Shown one piece after another: positions 42,183 to 51,138 of a stretch of 64,000 bases of DNA. Positions within the stretch are counted from its first letter, which is position 1. Every line of letters begins with the position of its first letter. Made by a program: the position numbers and the translations under genes. Source of the DNA: Azospirillum sp. TSO35-2 (GTDB lineage: Bacteria > Pseudomonadota > Alphaproteobacteria > Azospirillales > Azospirillaceae); contig NZ_LGRA01000018.1 in the NCBI RefSeq assembly GCF_003116095.1, forward strand, positions 513,932 to 577,931, in the 5' to 3' direction. The notes below the pieces were generated by a model. That model worked only from the letters and a program-made list of their open reading frames with translations. It was not told where the DNA came from and searched no databases.

Positions 42183-43307
42183 TCAGGGATTGGCCAGCCG
42201 CGGCGCCCCGCCCGGATACCCGGTCGAAGGCGCGCTGCTCGGCGTGAAGGAGGGGCGCAGATCCGCGCCGGCGATGGGGGCGGCCGCGGCGTCGACCGCT
42301 TCGGCGACGGTGCACAGCCCGGTGGCCGAGCGGCCGTCCGGCCAGGCGGTCAGGGCGCTGGCCTTCATCAGCCCGTTCACCGCGGCGAGACCGCCGGCGT
42401 TCAGGCCGCCCGCGGCGTCGATCGCCGCCATGTCGCTCATGCACAGGGTGCCGGGGCGGACGCACATGTTGACGACCGCCTTGAACAGCTCCGGATCGAC
42501 CTTGCCGAAATGCTGGACCGGGGCGTTCTCGCTCGGCTGCTCCAGCGTCAGGTAGCCGTTGCGGTCGAGCGCGCCGCCGTCGGCCTTCACCTTGGCCACC
42601 CAGCCGCCGAAGTCGGCGTCGGACAGGCCGTGGAAAGCGAAGCGCATGTGCGAGAAGCCGGCGCCGCTGTAGTTGGCCGAGAAGCCCTTGTAGGTGCCGG
42701 CCTGATTGATGACGGCGTGCAGCTTCGTCTCCATCCCCGGCATGGCGTAGACCTGCCCCGCCAGCGCCGGAACGTAGAAGGAGTTCATCACCGTGGAGGC
42801 GGTGATGCTGAAGCGGATCGGCCGGTCGACCGGGGCCGCCATCTCGTTCACCGACGCGATGCCGTATTCCGGATAGACGAACAGCCATTTCCAGTCGAGC
42901 GCGACCACCTGGACGTCCAGCGGCTTGGCGCCGGCGGCGATCGGCTTGTCGGCCGCGATGCGGTCGAGCGGCCGGTAGGGGTCGAGCTTGTGGGTGGCCA
43001 CCCAGGTGATGGCACCGAGGCAGATGATGATCAGCAGCGGGGCCGCCCAGATCACCAGTTCCAACTGCGTCGAATGGTCCCAGTCCGGTTCATAGCGCGC
43101 TGTGCTATTGGACTGGCGATAGCGCCAGGCAAACAGCACGGTAAGCGCCATGACGGGGACGATGATCAGCAGCATCAGCAGGGTGGAGATGACCACGAGG
43201 TCTCCCTGCTGGCTGGCGACGTCGCCGGATGGGTTCAGCACGACCAGGTTGCAGCCACTCAGCGCGGCCATCACTGGCAGCAGGGCTATAGCGCGATAAC
43301 GGCTCAA
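42183..43307 (-). CDS. cyoA: Cytochrome bo3 quinol oxidase subunit II
   Basis: 374 residues from a TTG preceded by AAAAGGT; a second TTG at 43325 lacks a ribosome site. It has a lipobox (ALSGCNLVVLNP, Cys19), two helices, then a cupredoxin domain without CuA ligands: the region that is CxxxCxxxH in CoxB reads MRFAFHGLSDADFGGWV. That marks a quinol rather than a cytochrome c oxidase. It has an extended C-terminal Ala/Pro-rich tail. First gene of cyoABCD-surf1. Confidence 0.95.
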   Translation of the reverse strand: MSRYRAIALLPVMAALSGCNLVVLNPSGDVASQQGDLVVISTLLMLLIIVPVMALTVLFAWRYRQSNSTARYEPDWDHSTQLELVIWAAPLLIIICLGAITWVATHKLDPYRPLDRIAADKPIAAGAKPLDVQVVALDWKWLFVYPEYGIASVNEMAAPVDRPIRFSITASTVMNSFYVPALAGQVYAMPGMETKLHAVINQAGTYKGFSANYSGAGFSHMRFAFHGLSDADFGGWVAKVKADGGALDRNGYLTLEQPSENAPVQHFGKVDPELFKAVVNMCVRPGTLCMSDMAAIDAAGGLNAGGLAAVNGLMKASALTAWPDGRSATGLCTVAEAVDAAAAPIAGADLRPSFTPSSAPSTGYPGGAPRLANP

Positions 43308-43370
43308 GGCGGGACCTTTTAGCAAAGGTTTGCTTTGGGGAGAGAGCTAGCGACCGCACCACGGTGTGGA

Positions 43371-43391
43371 CATTGGACAATTTGTCCAATG
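43371..43391. promoter_or_regulatory. Perfect 21 bp palindrome upstream of cyoA
   Basis: CATTGGACAA and TTGTCCAATG, separated by a single T, pair perfectly over ten bases. The element lies 64 bp upstream of the cyoA start, in the gap to the divergent MFS gene. Such a long exact palindrome in GC-rich DNA is most likely the operator of a dimeric regulator. A smaller palindrome, AGCAAA/TTTGCT, sits nearer the gene at 43321-43334. Confidence 0.6.
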
Positions 43392-43435
43392 CCGACTCCT
43401 GCGCGCTTGACTCACCCTAGAATGTTGGGGTGACA

Positions 43436-43463
43436 TATTGTGTGATCTGCGGATCATACAATA
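43436..43463. promoter_or_regulatory. Near-perfect 28 bp inverted repeat upstream of the MFS gene
   Basis: TATTGTGTGATC and GATCATACAATA match over 11 of 12 bases around TGCG. It ends 23 bp before the transporter ATG, where a repressor would block transcription. The TTGTnTGATC half-site recalls GntR-family operators. No GntR gene lies next to it. Confidence 0.55.
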
Positions 43464-43486
43464 GAAACAGCGCAGCCGGAGCCGAC

Positions 43487-44797
43487 ATGATGACTTCATC
43501 GATTGCGGCGGGTGAACGCGATGCGAGGCTGGTGAACGCGCGGCATCACGGGGTCAACCCCGGTGAGATTGCGATTGGCGTGATCATTGGCCGCACATCC
43601 GAGTTTTTTGACTTCTTCGTCTACGCCATTGCTTCGGTGATCGTGTTCCCGAAACTGGTGTTTCCCTACGTCGACCCGCTGACCGGAACGCTCTGGTCCT
43701 TCGCCATCTTCGCGCTGGCCTTCGTCGCGCGACCGATCGGCAGCTTCATCTTCATGGCGGTCGACCGCGCCCATGGCCGCAGCGTCAAGCTGACCATCGC
43801 CCTGTTCCTGCTCGGCGGGTCGACGGTGTCGCTGGCCTTCCTTCCGGGTTACGCCGACATCGGCGTGGCGTCGGCGTGGCTGCTGGCGCTGTCGCGCGTC
43901 GGCCAGGGCATCGCGCTCGGCGGCACCTGGGACGGTCTGGCCTCGCTGCTGGCGATGAACGCGCCGGAGAACCGCCGCGGCTGGTACGCGATGATCCCGC
44001 AGCTCGGCGCGCCGATCGGGCTGATGGTGGCGAGCGGGCTGTTCGCCTACTTCGTCGCCAGCCTGTCGGCGGAGGATTTCTTCAGCTGGGGCTGGCGCTA
44101 CCCGTTCTTCGTCGCCTTCGCCATCAACGTCGTGGCGCTGTTCGCCCGCCTGCGGCTGGTGGTGACGCCGGAATTCACCCGGCTGTTCGAAAGCCGGGAG
44201 CTGCAGCCGGCCCCGGTGATGGACACGCTGCGGATGGAGGGCAAGCGGGTCGTCGTCGGCGCCTTCGCGCCGCTGGCCAGCTTCGCCCTGTTCCATATGG
44301 TCACCGTCTTCCCGCTGTCCTGGATCTTCCTGTTCACCAAGGAGGAAACCGCCTCCTTCCTGATCATCGAGTCGATCGCCGCGGTCTTCGGCATCGCCGC
44401 CATCTTCGCGTCGGGCTATGTCGCCGACCGGGTCGGGCGGCGCACCCTGCTGGGCAGCAGCGCCGCCGCCATCGCGGTGTTCAGCGGCTTCGCCCCGCAG
44501 CTGCTCGACGGCGGCAAGGTCGGCGAGCTGGTGTTCATGATCCTTGGCTTCGTGATCCTCGGCCTGTCCTTCGGGCAGTCCTCGGGGTCGGTCGCCTCCA
44601 GCTTCTCGCGCCACTACCGCTACACCGGTTCGGCGATGACCTCGGATCTGGCATGGCTGTTCGGCGCCGGCTTCGCCCCCTTCGTCGCCCTCATCCTGTC
44701 GAGCCATTTCGGGCTGATCGCGTCGGGCGCCTACCTGCTGTCGGGCGCGGTCTGCACCCTGGTGGCGCTGCGCCTGAACAAGACGCTGTCGTCGTAG
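43487..44797 (+). CDS. MFS transporter, metabolite:proton symporter type
   Basis: 436 residues and twelve helices. It has the MHS/sugar-porter features: GRTSEFFDFFVYAIASVIVFP in helix 1, the loop motif AVDRAHGRSVKL after helix 2, and YVADRVGRRTLLG between helices 8 and 9. Substrates of this group are mostly organic acids, so a dicarboxylate or aromatic acid is likely but not provable. The start follows GCCGGAGCCGAC; an earlier ATG at 43430 would run through the operator. Divergent from cyoA. Confidence 0.9.
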   Translation: MMTSSIAAGERDARLVNARHHGVNPGEIAIGVIIGRTSEFFDFFVYAIASVIVFPKLVFPYVDPLTGTLWSFAIFALAFVARPIGSFIFMAVDRAHGRSVKLTIALFLLGGSTVSLAFLPGYADIGVASAWLLALSRVGQGIALGGTWDGLASLLAMNAPENRRGWYAMIPQLGAPIGLMVASGLFAYFVASLSAEDFFSWGWRYPFFVAFAINVVALFARLRLVVTPEFTRLFESRELQPAPVMDTLRMEGKRVVVGAFAPLASFALFHMVTVFPLSWIFLFTKEETASFLIIESIAAVFGIAAIFASGYVADRVGRRTLLGSSAAAIAVFSGFAPQLLDGGKVGELVFMILGFVILGLSFGQSSGSVASSFSRHYRYTGSAMTSDLAWLFGAGFAPFVALILSSHFGLIASGAYLLSGAVCTLVALRLNKTLSS

Positions 44798-44807
44798 CCG
44801 GGCACGA

Positions 44808-44853
44808 CGCTCCTGTTCGTCGCCGCCACCTCAGGTGGCGACGAACAGGAGCG
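44808..44853. terminator. Long hairpin between convergent transporter genes
   Basis: A perfect 17 bp inverted repeat (44808-44824 with 44837-44853) plus an inner ACCT/AGGT. The right arm is the coding end of the antiporter gene; the left arm is an inverted copy of it in the 33 bp gap. Strong enough to stop transcription from both sides, though no T-run follows. Confidence 0.65.
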
Positions 44854-47089
44854 AGCGGTCGGCGTGCTCCAGCAGGGCGCCGGCCACGGCGCCGAAGGAC
44901 AGCACCTCGTTGCCCTGTCGGCTGACCCCCATCACGACGAGCGTGTGTCCGCCGCGGCGGGCCTGCTCCATCACCGCGTCCTCGGCCGACAGGTCGGTGC
45001 GGGCGATGGTGCGGACCGAGCGGCCATAGCGCTCGGCGATTCCGGAGATCTCGTCCAGCGCCGCCTCGGCGTCGCGCCGGGCCTGCCGGTGGTTGCGGCG
45101 GGAGGCGCGGACCGCCGTCAGCCCGACATACAGCACGGTGACCGGCGCGTCGCCCGCACGGCCCAGCGCCAGCGCCACCTCGGCGGCGCGGCGGGACACC
45201 TCGGTGCCGCTGACCGCCACCAGTATGTCCAGGCGCCCGTCGACCGGCCGGTCCTGGTGCGTCCCGCGGGCCGACACCACGGCCAGCGGCCCGTCGAAAC
45301 GGTTCGCCAGCTCCGACAGGCGGGCCGGCAGGTCGGCCACCGGCCGCGTCTCCTCCTCCGTCCCGACCATCAGCAGGTCGTAGCCCTTGGTCGCCTCGCT
45401 CTCGATGATGTCCTCGGCGGGCATGTCGGACGGGCGGGTCAGCACCTCGACCTCCGGCGACGGTTCGTCGGGCTTGGTGGTGCGCTCCTGCGTGGCTTCG
45501 ACGCTGGCGAGGATCACCGCCTCATGCCCGGTGTCGGGGCTGTCGGTTTGGCGGGCATCGGCTTCGGTGGCGTCGGCCGCGGGAGCCGTCTCGGTGAGGC
45601 CGACCACCGTGACCGGCACGCCGCGCAGGCCGGCCAGCATGCCGGCCAGCCGGGCGGCGAGGCGGCCGGGCGGGGTTTCGTCGACCGCCAGCAGCACGCG
45701 CTCCACATTGGGGACGAAGCCCTTGGCCTCGAAGGCTTCGCGCTCCAGCCGTTCGCTCTCCTCCCGGCCCATCGGCAGGCGGCGCAGCGCCCAGCGCAGG
45801 GTCGGCGGCATCGCCAGCGTCGTCAGGATCGCCATGGTGACGATCATGGTGAAGAGTTCCTGGGTCAGCACCCCCATCGACAGGCCGATCGACGCGACGA
45901 TCACCTCGGTCGAGCCGCGCGCGTTCATGCCGGTGGCGAGCGCCAGCGCCTCCCGCCGGTCGAGCCCGCCCATCCAGCCGCCGATGAAGGCGCCGGTGAA
46001 CTTGCCGATGCTGGCGATCAGCACCAGCCCGGCGGTCAGGCCCAGCAGCATCGGGTCGGCCAGGATGGTCAGGTCGGCCTTCAGCCCGGCGACGCCGAAG
46101 AACACCGGCATGAACAGGGCGGTCGTCACCCCGCGGAACTGGTCGTCGATCCGCCGGGTGAGGATCGGCGAGGACCCCACCAGGATGCCGGCGACGAAGG
46201 CGCCCAGCACGGTGTGGACGCCGATGGCGTCGGTCGCCAGCGCCATCAGCCCCATGATGACCAGCACGGCGGACAGCACCGGCGCCTCGCTGACCAGGCT
46301 GTCGTTGGTCCAGCGGATCACCCGCGCGACCAGCCGGCGCCCGACCGTCAGGCTCAGCGCGATGAACGCCACGGTGCCCAGCACGCTTTCCGCCAGCGAC
46401 GTCCATTCGAAGGTCGCCTGCGCCGCCAGCCCGAAGGTGATGGCGATGATCATCCAGCCGATGGTGTCGTCGATGATGGCCGACGCCAGGATGACCTGAC
46501 CGACGTTGCGGCGGACGAAGTTCATCTCGCGCACCACCATGGCGACGATCTTCACCGACGAGATCGACAGCGCGGTTCCCAGGAACAGCGAGGCGATCAG
46601 CCGCTGGTCCGGGTTCGGCAGCATCGCATCGGGGATGAACTGCCCCAGCGCGAAGCCGCAGGCGAAGGGCACGAAGATGCCGGTCAGCGACACGCTGAAG
46701 GCCGCCCGCCGCACCCGGCGGATGAGCGACAGGTCGGTCTCCATGCCGGCCAGCAGCAGCAGAAGCAGGACGCCGATCTGCGACACCGCGTTCAACATGC
46801 CGGTCTGCGCCGGCGCGGAGGGGAACAGCGCGTGCTGGGCGCCGGGCCACAGGCTGCCCAACGCGGTGGGGCCCAGCAGGATTCCGGCGATCAGCGGCCC
46901 CATGACGGCAGGCTGGCCAATGCGCTGCATCACCTCGCCCAGCAGCCGGCCGGTCAGGATCAGCACGACGATCTGGGCGATCAGGATGGTTTCCGATGGC
47001 GCCGGCGATGCGCCGCCGGCCCCCGGCGCGGCCGCCAGCGCGACCGAAGCCGGCAGCAGCGCGGCCAGGAGGATGGCCACGCCCCTCAT
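44831..47089 (-). CDS. CPA2-type cation:proton antiporter with C-terminal USP-like domains
   Basis: 752 residues. A signal-like first helix, then about twelve further helices of the KefB/NapA type: GRLLGEVMQRIGQPAVMGPLIAGILLGP, the acidic core ASAIIDDTIGWMIIAI (Asp-Asp ion site) and ATGMNARGSTEVIVASIG. The last ~300 residues form two universal-stress-like modules (VERVLLAVDETPPGRLAARLA... and LDILVAVSGTEVSRRAAEVALALG, ending THTLVVMG-like). These probably bind nucleotide and regulate transport. Na+ or K+ exchange for H+ is likely. Confidence 0.9.
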   Translation of the reverse strand: MRGVAILLAALLPASVALAAAPGAGGASPAPSETILIAQIVVLILTGRLLGEVMQRIGQPAVMGPLIAGILLGPTALGSLWPGAQHALFPSAPAQTGMLNAVSQIGVLLLLLLAGMETDLSLIRRVRRAAFSVSLTGIFVPFACGFALGQFIPDAMLPNPDQRLIASLFLGTALSISSVKIVAMVVREMNFVRRNVGQVILASAIIDDTIGWMIIAITFGLAAQATFEWTSLAESVLGTVAFIALSLTVGRRLVARVIRWTNDSLVSEAPVLSAVLVIMGLMALATDAIGVHTVLGAFVAGILVGSSPILTRRIDDQFRGVTTALFMPVFFGVAGLKADLTILADPMLLGLTAGLVLIASIGKFTGAFIGGWMGGLDRREALALATGMNARGSTEVIVASIGLSMGVLTQELFTMIVTMAILTTLAMPPTLRWALRRLPMGREESERLEREAFEAKGFVPNVERVLLAVDETPPGRLAARLAGMLAGLRGVPVTVVGLTETAPAADATEADARQTDSPDTGHEAVILASVEATQERTTKPDEPSPEVEVLTRPSDMPAEDIIESEATKGYDLLMVGTEEETRPVADLPARLSELANRFDGPLAVVSARGTHQDRPVDGRLDILVAVSGTEVSRRAAEVALALGRAGDAPVTVLYVGLTAVRASRRNHRQARRDAEAALDEISGIAERYGRSVRTIARTDLSAEDAVMEQARRGGHTLVVMGVSRQGNEVLSFGAVAGALLEHADRSLLFVAT

Positions 47090-47195
47090 GCGGGTCCGCC
47101 AATGACGGCGGGAAGCGACGCGAATGGTGTGGAAAAGACCAGGGCCACGATCGGGAGACTCCGTGGTGGGCGACGGGCGGGGTGCTGGTAACGCC

Positions 47196-48305
47196 TCAGG
47201 CCTGCCCGTTGATCCGCTCCGGTTCCGGAAAGGACCGTTCCGCCGCCCGCTCCACCGTCGAACGGGCGACGTCCAGCCGTTCGCGCGGCAGCGAACCGGG
47301 GTAGCGCTCGGTCAGGAAGCGGATCATCTCCTCGCGCACCAGGCAGCGCAGGTCCCAGGCGGTGCCGGCGTCGGGGGCGCTGACCAGGGCGCGCAGTTCC
47401 ATCGTGCGTTCCTTCAGGTCGGTGACCTGGAGGTTCCACACCCGCTTGTCCCACAGGCTGGTGCTGTCCAGCACCGCCCGCAGATGGTCGCGCAACGCCG
47501 GGATCGGCACCGAGTAATCGACGTACAGCATCACCGATCCCAGGATGTTCGGCGCGTCGCGGGTCCAGTTCTGGAACGGCTTCTCCAGGAAATAGCCCAG
47601 CGGCACGATCAGCCGGCGGTCGTCCCAGATGCGCACCACGACATAGGTCGAGGTGATCTCGTCGACATTGCCCCATTCCCCTTCGACGACCACGGAATCG
47701 CCGATGCGGATCGGTTGGGTCAGCGCGATCTGGATGCCGGCGATCAGGTTCGCGATGGTCGGCCGCGCGGCGATGCCGAGCACGATGCCGGCGACGCCGG
47801 CCGAGGCGAACAGGCTGATGCCGATGGTTCGCACCAGCGGCACCGTCATCAGCATGAAGCCCACCGTGAGCGCCATGATGGTCAGCAGCGCCAGCCGGCG
47901 GAACACCGTCAGCTTGGTGCGCCGGCGCCGCCATTCGGATCCGCTTTCGTTGGGGCCGCTGCGGTGCAGATAGGCGTCGAACACCGCCCCGACCTTGGCG
48001 GCGATGGTCCAGCCCAGCGCGCCGATGAAGCACATGCCGACGGCGCGCGCCACCATCTCCATCGCCGTGGCGGGCAGGGGCAGCGCCGGCACCGCGGCGA
48101 GCAGGACGGCGAAGGCGACGGCGAAACGGGTGGCGTGGCTGCCGCAGCGGACAACGCGGCTCAGCACCGGCGCGTTGTCCGGGCGGAACAGCCGTTGCAG
48201 GATGCGCAGCAGAATTTGATGGGCGGCGAGGGCCACGGCCATGGCAAACAGCGGGGCCGCGAAGGCGATCACCGTCGAGGAGGTCAGGAAATCCATCGGT
48301 TCCAT
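47196..48305 (-). CDS. MscS-family mechanosensitive ion channel
   Basis: 369 residues. Four to five helices precede the pore helix and beta domain: SLFASAGVAGIVLGIAARPTIANLIAG, then IALTQPIRIGDSVVVEGEWGNVDEITSTYVVVRIWDDRRLIVP, the MscS signature. It should act as a small-conductance osmotic release valve, perhaps linked to the neighbouring antiporter in osmotic control. The ATG at 48296 (MDFL) is an alternative start with a slightly better ribosome site. Confidence 0.92.
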   Translation of the reverse strand: MEPMDFLTSSTVIAFAAPLFAMAVALAAHQILLRILQRLFRPDNAPVLSRVVRCGSHATRFAVAFAVLLAAVPALPLPATAMEMVARAVGMCFIGALGWTIAAKVGAVFDAYLHRSGPNESGSEWRRRRTKLTVFRRLALLTIMALTVGFMLMTVPLVRTIGISLFASAGVAGIVLGIAARPTIANLIAGIQIALTQPIRIGDSVVVEGEWGNVDEITSTYVVVRIWDDRRLIVPLGYFLEKPFQNWTRDAPNILGSVMLYVDYSVPIPALRDHLRAVLDSTSLWDKRVWNLQVTDLKERTMELRALVSAPDAGTAWDLRCLVREEMIRFLTERYPGSLPRERLDVARSTVERAAERSFPEPERINGQA

Positions 48306-48459
48306 CGGAAAAGGGACGCGATGCCCCTGGTGAACATGCGGGGGCGGGATTTGGTACGGGTGACTGTCCCGATGGGCTGCGATGCGCCCGGCCGGCATAG
48401 CGCCGGTGGCAGGACGTGCCGCCGCGGGCAGCGGGTGCCGTTCCGGAAGCGGTCAATCT

Positions 48460-48473
48460 TAAGACAGGTCTTA
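48460..48473. promoter_or_regulatory. TAAGAC-AG-GTCTTA inverted repeat
   Basis: A perfect 6 bp inverted repeat with a 2 bp centre in an AT-richer patch of the 194 bp gap before the MscS gene, 26 bp after the winged-helix gene. It could be an operator, possibly of the adjacent winged-helix protein, or a weak terminator. Confidence 0.3.
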
Positions 48474-48499
48474 CAATCGAAAGGGGGCCGTCCGGCGGT

Positions 48500-49039
48500 T
48501 CACCCGCCGCCAGCGTCCGGGGCGCGTGAGCCGTCCCCGTCTCCGGCCAGCGCGTTGACGGTCAGCCGCCCGGCCGGCCAGGAGCGGACGAGGCCGGCGG
48601 CGCGCAGTTCCGGCAGCGCCCGCGCCACCGCGTCGGACGACAGGCCGGTCGCGGCGACCAACTCCTGCCCGGTCAGCGGACCGCGCCGCAACGCCGCCAG
48701 CACGGCCGCCGCCGGCGTGCCGTCCCCGGCCAGCGTCGCCGCCGGGCGCGGCGGCCTGCGGCTGCGGGCAGCGGCGACCATCACCGCGATGGTGCGCAAC
48801 TGGCCGAGCCGGTGCATCGCCTCGGCGCTCAACCCCTCGCGCAGGGCCAGCGCGGTGTGGCAACGGGCGGTCAGCCGGGCGATGACCTCCATCTCGTCGG
48901 TCCGGCCCTGAAGCGCCGCAGCCATCGCCTCCTGCGCCAGCGTGTCCAGCTCGGCGTCGGCCTCCCGCCAGCGGTCCTGCTCGATGGCGGCGAGCAGCCC
49001 GTCGGTCAGCGAGCGGATCGCGGCGTCGAAGCCGGTCAT
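48500..49039 (-). CDS. Winged-helix protein, partner of the nitrilase-fold gene
   Basis: 179 residues. An N-terminal helical part (1-100) is rich in Ala and Glu; the C-terminal ~65 residues form a winged helix: GPLTGQELVAATGLSSDAVARALPELRAAGLVRSW, with a GRLTVNAL wing. It is probably a MarR/GntR-like DNA-binding module without a known effector domain. The start overlaps the nitrilase-fold gene's stop, so the pair is co-translated. I do not recognise the N-terminal domain. Confidence 0.75.
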   Translation of the reverse strand: MTGFDAAIRSLTDGLLAAIEQDRWREADAELDTLAQEAMAAALQGRTDEMEVIARLTARCHTALALREGLSAEAMHRLGQLRTIAVMVAAARSRRPPRPAATLAGDGTPAAAVLAALRRGPLTGQELVAATGLSSDAVARALPELRAAGLVRSWPAGRLTVNALAGDGDGSRAPDAGGG

Positions 49040-50565
49040 GCGTCGGATCCTTCTTCCGGCTCGGGGTCGGGCAGCGTCGGCCAGCGGTCCGGCTCCCAGC
49101 GGGCGTGGACATGGCCGGGGGAGGGGTCCTCCAGGTCCAGCGTCAGGCAGGCGATGTGCGGCGCGCTGGATTGGCTCGCCCGCGGCTGGAACAGCAGGGC
49201 GACACCGCAGTCGCGGATGATCGCCTCCTCCTGGCCGTTCCGGCGGCAATAGCGGTTGAAGCGGTGCGACAGCGCCATGCTGTTGGCGACGATCACCCGG
49301 CACCCGCCGGTGCGCGACGAGGCGCCGCCTTCGCGCGCCTGCCAGCGCTCGGTGGTCAGGCCGCTGTCCATCACCGGCGTCACCAGCCAGTCGACCATCA
49401 TGCCCGACGTGATCCAGGCGCTGGGCTCCGTCCGTCCCAGATCCTCGCAGATGGCGACGGCGAGCCGGCCGAAATCGGGCAGCTCGACGATGGTGAAGCG
49501 GTCGCCGGTTGCGATGTCCTCCTTGGCGCAGTCGAGCAGCCGGCCGTTGCGGTCGCGCAGGTCGTAGGACCGGCATTGGTCGCTGTCGAGGTCCCAGCAA
49601 TGCAGCTTGGTCTGGCGCGCGATCTCCTCCCCGCGGCGGTCGAGCAGCAGCGCGCGGTTGCGCGGCCGGCCGCCTTCGCTGTCGGCACCGTCGTCCTTGA
49701 CGCCGACCAGCGCGTAGCGGATCGACCCGTCGACCGCCTGCCGGCGCAGGGCGTCCTTGATGGCGACCAGCGTGTCGGGGTGAACGGACACCTCGGGGAA
49801 CAGAACGATGGTGGCGCCCCGCTCGGCCAGCGCCGCGATGGCGTCGGCGGCGCGTTGGCCCAGCGCGCGTGGGATGGGATCGTACCAATCCTCGCCGTCG
49901 CGGCGGAATTGTCGGATGGCGAGGTCGTCCTCCGCCTCGGCCAGCGGCACGACGCTGATCACCGGGGTCCAGTCGGGATCGGCCGGGGTCTGGTCGGCCG
50001 CCCCGGCGACGCGATGGTATTGCACGGCAATGCGGCGTTCGGGATCGCCGTCATGGCGGGCGCCGATGGTCAGGCTGGGCGGCACCACCAACAGGGTCTG
50101 GAACAGGTCGACCGGATCGAACGGGTCGGAATCGGCGGGCGGCGGCGCGGTCTCCCGGATGTTGAGCGCCCGTGCCAGCAGGCCGGGCCGCAGGATCAAC
50201 TGCCCGTCGCCGGGATCGGCGTTGAAGCGGCTGTCGCGGTTGTAGCGCCGCAGCGCCTCGACCCGCGCACTGGCGAGGGGATGGTCGGTCGAGGACGGGG
50301 TGTCGTACCAGGAGGCGAGCGGCGCGAACCAGCGGTCGATTGCCTGCGCCGCCGCTAACGCGCGTTCCAGCGCGGCGTCGTCATCCCCCTCCGGCACCCA
50401 ATGCGCCAGCGCCGCCGCACCGTCGCGCAGGCGCTCCGCCGCCTGGGCGGCGAGGCGGCCGGAGCGTTCGTGGTCGGCCTCCAGCCGCCCGGCCAGGGCG
50501 TGGACCGCCGCACGCCGCGTCTCCAGCCGCCGCCACAGCGTCATGAACAGGTCGGCCGGATGCAT
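49036..50565 (-). CDS. Nitrilase-superfamily (carbon-nitrogen hydrolase) protein with N-terminal extension
   Basis: 509 residues. The second half has the Glu-Lys-Cys catalytic set: Glu258 in TIVLFPEVSVHPD, Lys320 in RQTKLHCWD, Cys373 in LAVAICEDLG. An unfamiliar helical N-terminal region of ~160 residues precedes it, giving nearly twice the length of a simple nitrilase or amidase. No signal peptide. Substrate unknown; amide, nitrile or N-acyl hydrolysis or transfer is expected of the family. Encoded between a membrane protein and a winged-helix protein in one operon. Confidence 0.8.
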   Translation of the reverse strand: MHPADLFMTLWRRLETRRAAVHALAGRLEADHERSGRLAAQAAERLRDGAAALAHWVPEGDDDAALERALAAAQAIDRWFAPLASWYDTPSSTDHPLASARVEALRRYNRDSRFNADPGDGQLILRPGLLARALNIRETAPPPADSDPFDPVDLFQTLLVVPPSLTIGARHDGDPERRIAVQYHRVAGAADQTPADPDWTPVISVVPLAEAEDDLAIRQFRRDGEDWYDPIPRALGQRAADAIAALAERGATIVLFPEVSVHPDTLVAIKDALRRQAVDGSIRYALVGVKDDGADSEGGRPRNRALLLDRRGEEIARQTKLHCWDLDSDQCRSYDLRDRNGRLLDCAKEDIATGDRFTIVELPDFGRLAVAICEDLGRTEPSAWITSGMMVDWLVTPVMDSGLTTERWQAREGGASSRTGGCRVIVANSMALSHRFNRYCRRNGQEEAIIRDCGVALLFQPRASQSSAPHIACLTLDLEDPSPGHVHARWEPDRWPTLPDPEPEEGSDA

Positions 50566-50571
50566 GGGAGG

Positions 50572-51129
50572 TCAGAACGCCCTGGAAGGCTGGGATGAAG
50601 CCTGGGATTGCCCCGCCGGCTGGAACTGGAGGATCTTCGGCGTCCGCATGTCGTCGCCGATCGGGGCGTCGCTCGCCGTGCCGCGCATGGCGTCGACCGG
50701 GCGGGCGAAGCCGCTGCGGTCGCCATAGTCCGGCGGCGGGCTCCAGGCCGCGGTTTCCTCCTGGTGGAGCTTCGCCGCGCAGACAAGGTCGAGCGCCGTG
50801 GCGGCCATCACCGCGCCCAGCGCGATGCGCGCGTTGCCCGCCCGCGGGTTGTCGTCCCCGACCGCGGACGCCAGGGTGGCGATGTCGACGGCGTCGCCGG
50901 CGACCCGGCCCCAGATCCACGGCTTCGGATCGCCCAGCGCCAGCAATCCGACGCCGGCGGTGATCTCGCGCAGGCCATAGGCGCGGATCAAGGCGGACTT
51001 GTCCTCCATGCCCATCCAGCGGGCAAGGCTGCGCCCCGCCACCAGTTCGGCGGCGCCGAGGCCGATGCTGAACCAGCCGAGGCCGCGGGCCATGCTGTCG
51101 GCGGGCGATGATCGGTCGTAAAGAGCCAT
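50572..51129 (-). CDS. Hypothetical membrane protein (DUF4267-like)
   Basis: 185 residues. Three or four short hydrophobic segments (LGWFSIGLGAAELVAG, GLREITAGVGLLALG, ALGAVMAATALDLVCAAKL) precede a polar, probably disordered tail. The pattern resembles small proteins often encoded with zinc alcohol dehydrogenases and polyketide-cyclase/dehydrase genes. Good ribosome site (GAGGTG). It starts 9 bp after the alcohol dehydrogenase stop. Confidence 0.75.
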   Translation of the reverse strand: MALYDRSSPADSMARGLGWFSIGLGAAELVAGRSLARWMGMEDKSALIRAYGLREITAGVGLLALGDPKPWIWGRVAGDAVDIATLASAVGDDNPRAGNARIALGAVMAATALDLVCAAKLHQEETAAWSPPPDYGDRSGFARPVDAMRGTASDAPIGDDMRTPKILQFQPAGQSQASSQPSRAF

Positions 51130-51138
51130 GACGTCACC

